Source of the DNA: Pseudomonas pseudonitroreducens
GTDB taxonomy: Bacteria > Pseudomonadota > Gammaproteobacteria > Pseudomonadales > Pseudomonadaceae
Assembly (NCBI RefSeq): GCF_021603645.1
Contig: NZ_BQHJ01000006.1
Location: 62,001-126,000, forward strand
DNA length: 64,000 nt
Reading direction: 5' to 3'
Numbering within the stretch: the first letter of the stretch is position 1; each line of letters opens with the position of its first letter. Under the pieces are notes generated by a model that made no database searches, was not told the origin of the DNA, and worked only from the letters and a program-made list of their open reading frames with translations. The position numbers and the translations under genes were made by a program. Positions 57,353 to 64,000 of this stretch are shown here, one piece after another.

Positions 57353-59881
57353 TCAGTCGGCGTCTTTCTTCTTGCGGGCACGTTCCTTTTTCACTGGCGC
57401 CTGGTCGACAGGAGCCTTGTCCACAGGGGCCTTTTCCACCGGCGCCTTCGGCTTGCTGGCGGGCTTGGCTGCGGCTGGCTCCTTGGCCGGCTTTTCCTTT
57501 TCTTCCTCGTCCATGCCCAGTTCGGAGATTTCCTTCAGGCGCTCGACGACACGGGCATTGACGCTGCCCTTGGGGAAATGACCCTTGGCATCCGGCGCAC
57601 CGGCCGGTTCGCCGACCAGCAGGCTCAGCGCCTCGTCGGCCTGGCGCACGGCGTAGATATGGAACTCGCCGTTGCGCACCGCCTGCAGCACGCGCTCGTC
57701 GAGCATCAGGGTGGCGACGTTGGCGCGCGGGATGATCACACCCTGCTCGCCGGTCAGGCCACGCGCCTCGCAGAGACGGAAGAAGCCCTCGATCTTCTCG
57801 TTGACCCCGCCGACTGCCTGCACCTCGCCGAACTGGTTGATCGAGCCGGTGATGGCGAAGCATTGCCGCAGTGGCGTGCGCGACAGGGCGGAGATCAGCG
57901 TGCAGACCTCGCCCAGCGAAGCACTGTCGCCGTCCACGTATCCGTAGGACTGCTCCAGGGCGATGCTCGCGGAAATTTCCAGGGGGAATTCCTGGGCATA
58001 GCGGCTGCCGAGGTAGCCGGTGAGGATCATCACACCCTTGGAGTGGATCGGCTGGCCGAGGTTGACTTCGCGCTCGATGTCGACGATGCCGCTGCCACCG
58101 GGATAGACCGTCGCGGAAATGCGCGCCGGCATGCCGAAGGCCGAGTCGCCGACTTCCAGCACGGTCAGCCCGTTGCACTTGCCCACGGCGGCGCCCTCGC
58201 TGTCGATCAGGATGATGCCGGCGAGAATGTCGTCGAGGATTCGCGCCGACACGCGGCCGGTGCGGGTTTCCTTGGCCTTCAGGGCGCGCTCGATGTGACC
58301 CAGGTCGGTCACTTCCTGGCCGGCAAGCTGGCGGATGAAGTCCGCTTCGCTGACCAGTTGGAACAGGTCGCCGATGCGCGCCGAGAGCCGCCCCTGATGC
58401 TCGGCCAGGCGCGCGCTGTAGGTGGCCAGGCGCGCGACGGCCTCGCGGGTCAGCGGCGCCAGTCCCTCTTCCGAGGTGCGGGTCTTGAGCAACTGGGCGA
58501 ACTGTTCGAGGCTGTCTTCGGCGAGCGGGATGTCCTCGTCGAAGTCCACCAGCACGCGGAACATCTCCTGGAAGTCCGGGTCCAGGTCCTGCAGCGTGTA
58601 GTAGATCTGCCGCGAGCCGATGATGATCACCTTGATGTTCAGCGGGATCACCTGGGGCGTCAGGCTCATCGCGGTCAGGCGGCCGAGTTCGGCCAGTGGC
58701 GATTCCATCTTCAATTGACGCGACTGCAGCGCACGCTTGAGGGCGTCCCAGACGAACGGCTCGCTGAGCAGCTTCTCCGCTTCCAGTACCAGGAAGCCGC
58801 CGTTGGCACGGTGCAGCGCACCGGGGCGCAGCTGGCGGTAGCTGGTGTACAGCGCGCCCTGATCGGAGGCGTACTCGATGCGGCCGAACAGGTTGTCATA
58901 GGTCGGGTGCGATTCGAACACCACCGGCGCGCCGCTGGTGGCGTGGTGGGCAATCGCCTGGTTCGGCGCGTACTGCTCCTCCAGGCTCTGCTTGCGTTGT
59001 GGATCGGTGCGCTCGGCGTCGACCAGCTGATCGACCACGGTCTTCAGCAGGTTGAGCTGCATGGCCTGCAGGTAGGCGCTGACCCCGGAGTTGTTGTTGT
59101 ACTTCTCCACCAGCGGCGCCAGCAGCGGCTGCAGCGCCAGGGTGATGGTTTCCTCATTGAGCTGACGCAGCTGGTTGCTGGACTCGCGCTTCCATTGCGG
59201 CAGGCTGGAGAGCTCCTCGTTGAGATGCTCCTCGAGGTCGGCGATGTCGGCGTGGAAGCGCTCGCGCTCCTCTTCCGGCAGTTGGGCGAACTCGGCTTCA
59301 TCCAGCGCCTTGCCGTCCTTCATCGGGGTGAAGGCGATGTTGGCGCTGTCGCGGTAGAGGGCGACTTCCTTCTCCAGCGCCAGGCGCTCGACGGTATCCA
59401 GGGCCTTGTCATAGCGCTGGTTGAAGGCGCGGTCGATGGCGCTCTTCTTCTGCTGGTACGCCGGATTCTCGAACACCGAGGGGAAGGTGGAGAGCAGGTT
59501 GTCGATCAGATGGTCGATGTCGGTGCCGAACTCGGCGGCGCTGCCCGGCGGCAGCTCGATCACCCGCGGCTCGCGCGAGTCATCGAAATTGTTGACGTAG
59601 ACCCAGTCGGCCGGCGTCGGCAGGCGCTTGCCCTCGGCCTTCAGGTAACGCTGCACGAAGGAAAAACGGCCGGTGCCCGGCTCGCCCATGACGAACACGT
59701 TGTACCCCGGACGCGGCATCGCCACGCCGAACTGCAGCGCCTCGACCGCACGCTCCTGTCCGAGCACGCCCAGGAAAGGCTCCAGTTCTTCGGTGGTCTT
59801 GAAGGGAAACTGTTCGGGGGTGAAGGGGCGGGTCAGTTCATCGGGCGCCAGGCGCAGGCCGGCAGCAACGGAATCGGGCAT
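57353..59881 (-). CDS. Lon-like ATP-dependent protease (LonH/YcbZ-related)
   Basis: An 842-residue Lon-family AAA protease. The N-terminal part lacks the classical Lon domain; the nucleotide site reads MGEPGTGRFSF near residue 66-76, with Arg where Walker A normally has Lys. A long helical insertion (about 150-350) follows, and the protease domain (about 570-780) has the catalytic dyad S655 in GDSASLGE and K696 in GVNEKIEG. The last 60 residues are a repetitive Lys/Pro/Ala tail (KAPVDKAPVDQAPVKK). E. coli YcbZ belongs to this group. ATG at 59881 has an AAGGACCTCC site. Confidence 0.92.
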   Translation of the reverse strand: MPDSVAAGLRLAPDELTRPFTPEQFPFKTTEELEPFLGVLGQERAVEALQFGVAMPRPGYNVFVMGEPGTGRFSFVQRYLKAEGKRLPTPADWVYVNNFDDSREPRVIELPPGSAAEFGTDIDHLIDNLLSTFPSVFENPAYQQKKSAIDRAFNQRYDKALDTVERLALEKEVALYRDSANIAFTPMKDGKALDEAEFAQLPEEERERFHADIADLEEHLNEELSSLPQWKRESSNQLRQLNEETITLALQPLLAPLVEKYNNNSGVSAYLQAMQLNLLKTVVDQLVDAERTDPQRKQSLEEQYAPNQAIAHHATSGAPVVFESHPTYDNLFGRIEYASDQGALYTSYRQLRPGALHRANGGFLVLEAEKLLSEPFVWDALKRALQSRQLKMESPLAELGRLTAMSLTPQVIPLNIKVIIIGSRQIYYTLQDLDPDFQEMFRVLVDFDEDIPLAEDSLEQFAQLLKTRTSEEGLAPLTREAVARLATYSARLAEHQGRLSARIGDLFQLVSEADFIRQLAGQEVTDLGHIERALKAKETRTGRVSARILDDILAGIILIDSEGAAVGKCNGLTVLEVGDSAFGMPARISATVYPGGSGIVDIEREVNLGQPIHSKGVMILTGYLGSRYAQEFPLEISASIALEQSYGYVDGDSASLGEVCTLISALSRTPLRQCFAITGSINQFGEVQAVGGVNEKIEGFFRLCEARGLTGEQGVIIPRANVATLMLDERVLQAVRNGEFHIYAVRQADEALSLLVGEPAGAPDAKGHFPKGSVNARVVERLKEISELGMDEEEKEKPAKEPAAAKPASKPKAPVEKAPVDKAPVDQAPVKKERARKKKDAD

Positions 59882-59977
59882 TGGAGGTCCTTGCTTCGGG
59901 CGGCGCGAGGCCGCGGAGATTCGTCCGCATTCTCGCGCCGCCCGCGCGCCACTGGCAAGGCAGTATTGGTGACAGTT

Positions 59978-60301
59978 TCAGTCCACTGCATCGGCGCAGC
60001 GCAGACAGTGCTCGGCGGCCGGCAAGGCATGCAACCGGCGCTCCTCGATGGCTTCGCCACAGCGTGCGCATTCACCATAGGTGCCGTCGGCCAAACGCAG
60101 CCGCGCCAGCCCCACCAGGCGCATGCCAGCCTCGGCTTCGGCCAGCAGGGCGCGCAACACATCGTCGTTCTGCCGCTGCTGGGCCTGTTCGGCGAAGTCC
60201 GGCGAATGGCTGCGGCCCAGATCGCGGCGGATGGCCTCGGCGCGTTTGGAATATTCGGCTGCCAACTGGTCCAGCGCTGGCCGTGGATCGAAATCGACCA
60301 T
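59978..60301 (-). CDS. TraR/DksA-family zinc-finger protein
   Basis: A 107-residue protein with the DksA-type C-terminal zinc finger CARC-x17-CLRC (near residues 75-100) and an N-terminal helical hairpin (about 10-65) with many Asp, Glu and Arg residues. DksA relatives bind the RNA polymerase secondary channel; here the coiled-coil tip lacks a clear D-x2-D-A pair, so polymerase function is unproven. The ATG at 60301 was used; an upstream frame adds ten residues. Divergent from the DUF3015 gene. Confidence 0.85.
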   Translation of the reverse strand: MVDFDPRPALDQLAAEYSKRAEAIRRDLGRSHSPDFAEQAQQRQNDDVLRALLAEAEAGMRLVGLARLRLADGTYGECARCGEAIEERRLHALPAAEHCLRCADAVD

Positions 60302-60531
60302 GACTACTTCCTCGCAAGGGAACTGATTCAAGTGTGGTCGGTTCCAAGCCTTCCGCCGCTGATACCGATCAACTGCGGGTCATCCGAGCCTTTCCAGTCG
60401 AGTCCGGCCATACTCGCTGCGGCAGCGGCTGCCTTGACACCTGCAAGGCATTGGAGAAAAGCTCTGGCCAGGCGCTGTTTCGCTGTCAGCGACTGATCAA
60501 CGGTCCCCGACCTCAAAAAGAGAGAAAAAAG

Positions 60532-61020
60532 ATGAAAAGGATTCTGCTCGGTACCCTCCTCGCCACCGCGTCCCTCAGTGCCCTCGCCGATGCTCCAGGC
60601 AGCGACGGCTGCGGCTGGGGCAACATGCTGTTCAAGGGCCAGCGCGGCACCGCTACCCACGTCCTGGCCGCCACCACCAACGGCACCAGCGGCAACAACA
60701 CCTTCGGCATGACCACCGGCACCAACGGCTGCCACACCAATGGCGCGCTGACCTACGGCGGCAAGCCGATGATCGTGCTCAGCAGCATGATGGACGAGCT
60801 GTCCGAAGACATGGCCAAGGGTGACGGCGAAGCGCTGACCACCTACGCCGTGGTGCTGGGCGTCAAGCCCGAGGATCGCGCGCACTTCGCCCAGGTCACC
60901 CACGAGCACTTCGCACAGATCTTCAACAAGTCCGACGTGACTGCCGAGGACGTCTACGCCAACACCCAGGCCGTCCTGAAACAGGACAGCACCCTGGCCA
61001 AGTACGCCGAACAGGCCTGA
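60532..61020 (+). CDS. DUF3015 family exported protein
   Basis: A 162-residue protein with a signal peptide (MKRILLGTLLATASLSALA, cleavage before DAPGSDG). The conserved GCGWGNMLFKGQRG and GTNGCHTNG motifs each contain cysteines likely to pair in the periplasm. The family is known in Pseudomonas and Vibrio but has no assigned role. The DUF4105 gene follows 61 bases later and begins in the same orientation, with a short GC hairpin between. Confidence 0.88.
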   Translation: MKRILLGTLLATASLSALADAPGSDGCGWGNMLFKGQRGTATHVLAATTNGTSGNNTFGMTTGTNGCHTNGALTYGGKPMIVLSSMMDELSEDMAKGDGEALTTYAVVLGVKPEDRAHFAQVTHEHFAQIFNKSDVTAEDVYANTQAVLKQDSTLAKYAEQA

Positions 61021-61030
61021 CGGCCAACGC

Positions 61031-61055
61031 GAGCCCGCCCGCTCCGGGCGGGCTC
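61031..61055 (+). terminator. Hairpin between the DUF3015 and DUF4105 genes
   Basis: GAGCCCGCCC-GCTCC-GGGCGGGCTC is a perfect stem with weak T-rich follow-up (ACCTTTCCCTT). May terminate or attenuate. Confidence 0.6.
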
Positions 61056-61081
61056 ACCTTTCCCTTCCAGTAGCCCACTCG

Positions 61082-62947
61082 ATGCCCAAACGCCTGTTGC
61101 CCTGGATGGCGCTGTGCGCCTGCACCCCACTGCTGGCTTCGCCGGCGATCGATCCACAACGTCTGCAGACACTGGCCGACGAACCCTACTGGCTGGCCCT
61201 GGGTCACTATGAACACGCCAAGCTCGGCGGCTGGCGCAGCTTCGTCGACGACCCGAAGTTCTTCCTCGCCAAGGACGGAGAGCGCCATCCGCAATCCGAA
61301 CTGGCCGCCACCGTGAAAGCCCTGTACGCCCCCGCGAGCCTTGGCGACAAACATGCCCAGTGCGTCTACCCGGCGCGCACCCGCTGGCTGCGCCAGCAGT
61401 TGCAGCTCGACGACCTGCCGGCGGTCGAGTGCAAGGAATTCACCACCTGGTACCAGGACATCAACCCGCACAGCGCCGTGCTGGTGTTCCCGGCCGCCTA
61501 CCTGAACAGCCCGTCCTCGATGTTCGGCCACACCCTGCTGCGCATCGACCAGGCCGACGTCGACTCCGACAACACCGCCCTGCTCAGCTACGCGCTCAAC
61601 TTCGGCGCCTACATCGAGGGCATGGACAACAGCATCCTCTACGCCTGGAAGGGCCTGATGGGCGGCTACCCCGGCCTGTTCGCCCTGGTGCCCTACCGCG
61701 AGAAGCTCGCCGAATACAGCCGCCTGGAGAACCGCGACCTCTGGGAATACCGCCTGAACCTGACGCCGGAAGAAACCGCGCGCATGGTCGAGCACGTCTG
61801 GGAGCTGAAGCAGATCCGCTTCAAGTACTACTTCTTCGACGAGAACTGCTCCTTCCGCCTGCTGGAGCTGCTGGAGATCGCCCGCCCCGGCACCGAACTC
61901 ACCGACCACTTCCCGCTCACCGCCATCCCCACCGACACGGTGCGCGCGGTGAAGGACGCCGGGCTGATCGACCGGGTGGACTACCGGCCGTCCCGCGAGC
62001 GTGAGCTGCTGGCCCGTGGCGAGCCGCTGAGCCACGACGAGAAAGTGCTGGCACGGCGCATCGCCGATGACGACGGCCAGTTGCAGAGCCCCGAATTCGC
62101 CGCCCTGCCTGCCGACCGCCAGGCCCTGGTGCAGGACACCGCATTCCGCCTGGTGCGCTACCGTGCCACCGGCCAGGAGCGCGACCAATCCACCGCCTCG
62201 CGCAGCTACAACCTGCTCAAGGCGATCAACCAGAACCCGCCGCCGGCACTGGACGTGGAGCGCCCCGGCCAACCGGAGAACGGCCATGAATCGCGTACCT
62301 GGCAGGTCGGCGCCGGCAGCCGCGACGGCGAAGCCTTTGCCCAGTACGGGCTGCGCATGGCCTACCACGACCTCGACGACAACGCCTACGGCTTCCCGCT
62401 GGGCGCACAGATCGAGATCGGCCAGCTCAAGCTGCGCCAGTACGAAGGCAACCGCTGGCAACTGCAACAACTGGACCTGGTCACCATCCGCTCCATGACA
62501 CCGCGCAACGAGCTGCTCAAGCCATTGTCCTGGCAGGTCGCCGGCGGCTGGGAGCGGGTAATCGGCAAACACAGCGACAACGACCACGACACCCTGGTCG
62601 GCCACCTCAATGGCGGCGCCGGCGGCAGCTGGAAGCTGACCGACGACCTGCAGGCCTACGCCCTGGGTACCGCGCGCATCGAGAACAACCAGGACTTCGC
62701 CGCCACCATCGCCCCGGCCATGGGCTTCGACACCGGCGTGCTATGGAGCAACCCGCTGGGCAATCTCAGCCTCGAAGGCAAGGGCGACTACTTCCACAAC
62801 GGCGAAGTACGCCGCACCCTGAGCTTCGGCCAGCAGGTGGAGCTGGGCCGCAACCTCGGCCTGCGCCTGTCGGCCCAGCGTGAGTTCAGCCGTGAGGCCA
62901 GCCCCCGCAGCGAAGTGATGCTGGAGCTGCGCTGGTACCACTACTGA
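61082..62947 (+). CDS. DUF4105 / Lnb-type periplasmic domain protein with outer-membrane-like C-terminus
   Basis: A 621-residue exported protein (signal about 1-19, cleavage near LLASPA). Residues about 130-300 form the DUF4105 domain with TTWYQDINPHSAVLVFPAAY, SMFGHTLLRID and FFDENCSFRL motifs; this domain is now related to lipoprotein N-acyltransferase Lnb, where His and Cys of these motifs are the likely catalytic residues. Residues from about 400 to the end alternate in a beta-strand pattern and finish with ELRWYHY, an aromatic end typical of outer membrane barrels. Function in Pseudomonas is unknown; fatty acyl transfer to lipoproteins is a guess from the family. Confidence 0.85.
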   Translation: MPKRLLPWMALCACTPLLASPAIDPQRLQTLADEPYWLALGHYEHAKLGGWRSFVDDPKFFLAKDGERHPQSELAATVKALYAPASLGDKHAQCVYPARTRWLRQQLQLDDLPAVECKEFTTWYQDINPHSAVLVFPAAYLNSPSSMFGHTLLRIDQADVDSDNTALLSYALNFGAYIEGMDNSILYAWKGLMGGYPGLFALVPYREKLAEYSRLENRDLWEYRLNLTPEETARMVEHVWELKQIRFKYYFFDENCSFRLLELLEIARPGTELTDHFPLTAIPTDTVRAVKDAGLIDRVDYRPSRERELLARGEPLSHDEKVLARRIADDDGQLQSPEFAALPADRQALVQDTAFRLVRYRATGQERDQSTASRSYNLLKAINQNPPPALDVERPGQPENGHESRTWQVGAGSRDGEAFAQYGLRMAYHDLDDNAYGFPLGAQIEIGQLKLRQYEGNRWQLQQLDLVTIRSMTPRNELLKPLSWQVAGGWERVIGKHSDNDHDTLVGHLNGGAGGSWKLTDDLQAYALGTARIENNQDFAATIAPAMGFDTGVLWSNPLGNLSLEGKGDYFHNGEVRRTLSFGQQVELGRNLGLRLSAQREFSREASPRSEVMLELRWYHY

Positions 62948-63873
62948 TCCAGTTGGCGCTCCGCGATGCCCTGCTCGGCAAACCACCGCACCAGGGCTTC
63001 GCGCTGCATCACCCGCGCGTGCACCGGCGCATTTCCACCGCCGGTCAACAGCCGGCCAAGGTCGCAACCCTGGTCGCGCAGCTGTTCCAGCAACGCGATA
63101 TCGTTGCTGCGCACCGCGTGCATCAGGGCCAGGCGCTGCAGCTCCGCTTCCCCGGCGATGTGCCCCCGCTCAAGCGCCGCGCGCCAGTCGCGCAGCAGCA
63201 GCCGCAGCGAATCCTGCAGCCGTTGCGCCAGCGCCTCGCCCTCGGCGCCCGAGGCGGCCAGCTCATCCAGTGCCTCGAGCAGTTCCTGCCCGCAGTCCGC
63301 GCCCTCGACGAACGGGTCCTCATCGAAGCCCAGCAGCGCAAACAGACCGGTTAGATCGTCGGCCACCCGGGTCAGCGCATCCTCGTGCAGGCGCAGCGGC
63401 CAGGCTGGCGGCAATGCGCGGCTCCAGGCGTAGACAGCACCGAACTCTTCCGCCTCGACGCAAACGTAGACCCGCTCCAGGTACTCGAAACCGCCGATGG
63501 GCAGGAAGCCCACGCGCCCATCCCATTGCTGGCCATTCTCGTCGGCGACTTCCGCCGCGCATTCCTGTTCATGCTCCAGCCAGCCCCACAGGTCGTGGTA
63601 GCCGTCGCTGTCCGGATAGAACAACTCGTTGAAGGAATAGGGATGCAGATGACCGCCGTAGTCCACGCACAGCTCGTAGTCCAGGCGACCACCGAAGGCG
63701 CAGCGCCACAGGGCGACCAGCTCGGGCGGCAGCGAGCTGCCCAGGCGTCGTTCGATTTCGGCCAACTGGGCAGCACTGATCGGCGGCTGCGCGTCGTGGA
63801 TGATGCGCCCGGCGAACCAGGCCAGGCGATGCTCGCGCAGCAGTTGCTGCTGCGCCGGTGTGAACTCAGGCAT
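62941..63873 (-). CDS. SMI1/KNR4 domain protein with ankyrin-like C-terminus
   Basis: A 310-residue soluble, acidic protein. The N-terminal 180 residues fit the SMI1/KNR4 (SUKH) fold: PISAAQLAEIERRLGSSLPPELVALW followed by conserved aromatic residues (WGWLEHEQE, GFLPIGGFEYLERVYVC). Residues about 245-305 contain one or two ankyrin-like helix pairs (LMHAVRSNDIALLEQLRDQG ... REALVRWFAEQG). SUKH proteins are often immunity proteins against nucleic-acid-modifying toxins. It overlaps the NADAR-family gene upstream by eight bases. ATG at 63873 preferred over a GTG five codons upstream because AGGAAGG lies between. Confidence 0.82.
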   Translation of the reverse strand: MPEFTPAQQQLLREHRLAWFAGRIIHDAQPPISAAQLAEIERRLGSSLPPELVALWRCAFGGRLDYELCVDYGGHLHPYSFNELFYPDSDGYHDLWGWLEHEQECAAEVADENGQQWDGRVGFLPIGGFEYLERVYVCVEAEEFGAVYAWSRALPPAWPLRLHEDALTRVADDLTGLFALLGFDEDPFVEGADCGQELLEALDELAASGAEGEALAQRLQDSLRLLLRDWRAALERGHIAGEAELQRLALMHAVRSNDIALLEQLRDQGCDLGRLLTGGGNAPVHARVMQREALVRWFAEQGIAERQLDQ

Positions 63874-64000
63874 CTCGCCCTTCCTCACGCAGTGTGGCGC
63901 GCGCGCCCATCAAGGCGAAGCCAAGCAGGTTCAGCCCACGCCAGCGTGTCGGATTGCCCGCATCTGGATGATCGGCCGCCAGGCCAATGCCCCAGATCGC
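63866..64000 (-). CDS. NADAR family protein (5' part outside window)
   Basis: The last 44 codons of a gene read into the window edge: AIWGIGLAADHPDAGNPTRW then RGLNLLGFALMGAR. WGIGLA and WRGLNLLG are signature motifs of the NADAR/YbiA (DUF1768) family, N-glycosidases acting on riboflavin intermediates or ADP-ribosylated guanosine. Stop at 63868-63866 overlaps the SMI1/KNR4 gene start, so they form an operon. Only the C-terminus is visible; the N-terminal catalytic part cannot be checked. Confidence 0.85.
   Translation of the reverse strand, partial: AIWGIGLAADHPDAGNPTRWRGLNLLGFALMGARATLREEGRDA

Overview
The window looks like a chromosomal segment of a Pseudomonas, most likely from the P. aeruginosa / nitroreducens / citronellolis side of the genus. 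The grounds are high GC, the gene order pilA-pilBCD-coaE-yacG followed by clpB, rluD, bamD, pilSR, fimTU-pilVWXY1E, ispH, lspA, ileS, ribF, murJ, rpsT, proB, obg, rpmA, rplU and ispB (which I recall from P. aeruginosa PAO1), and abundant REP palindromes with GTAGGAGCGAGC arms. Species assignment is inference; no 16S gene is present.

Layout. (1) 1-5.2 kb: type IV pilus core, with pilA cut by the window edge and divergent from pilB, pilC and pilD, followed by coaE and yacG. pilA has a clear sigma-54 promoter. (2) 5.2-9.6 kb: small uncharacterised Pseudomonas genes, DUF1780, DUF3094, type II NADH dehydrogenase ndh, and REP elements. (3) 9.6-14.5 kb: the cytochrome bo3 quinol oxidase operon cyoABCDE on the minus strand, next to ndh. 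(4) 15.4-19.9 kb: remnant of a type I secretion / giant adhesin locus, where the N-terminus of a BapA-type adhesin is fused in frame to the C-terminus of an HlyD-type membrane fusion protein, followed by a TolC-like outer membrane protein. The rest of the adhesin, the ABC transporter and the start of the fusion protein are missing. (5) 20.2-20.45 kb: tRNA-Asn, tRNA-Pro and tRNA-Lys with a strong promoter and a terminator. (6) 20.6-28 kb: DUF1631 plus PilZ pair, clpB with a heat-shock promoter, pgeF and rluD. (7) 28-41.3 kb: bamD, then pilus regulators pilS-pilR, thiO, and the minor pilin operon fimU-pilV-pilW-pilX-pilY1-pilE. (8) 41.3-54.4 kb: housekeeping genes for isoprenoid, lipoprotein, translation, flavin, peptidoglycan, proline and ribosome functions. 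(9) 54.5-64 kb: a Fur-box-controlled small gene, fklB, several conserved unknowns, a Lon-like protease, a DksA-like zinc-finger protein, DUF3015, a DUF4105/Lnb-domain protein, an SMI1/KNR4-ankyrin protein and the end of a NADAR-family gene.

How the genes fit together. PilS-PilR should activate pilA through its sigma-54 promoter; PilD processes the prepilins (PilA, FimT, FimU, PilV, PilW, PilX, PilE); PilB and PilC assemble them; PilY1 is the calcium-binding tip adhesin primed by the minor pilins. The cyo oxidase and Ndh form a non-proton-pumping entry and a proton-pumping exit of the aerobic chain. The most unusual item is the adhesin-HlyD chimera. A TA-flanked MITE-like element between proB and obg, the NADAR / SMI1-ankyrin overlap, and His/Met-rich tails on three Cyo subunits also deserve a look.
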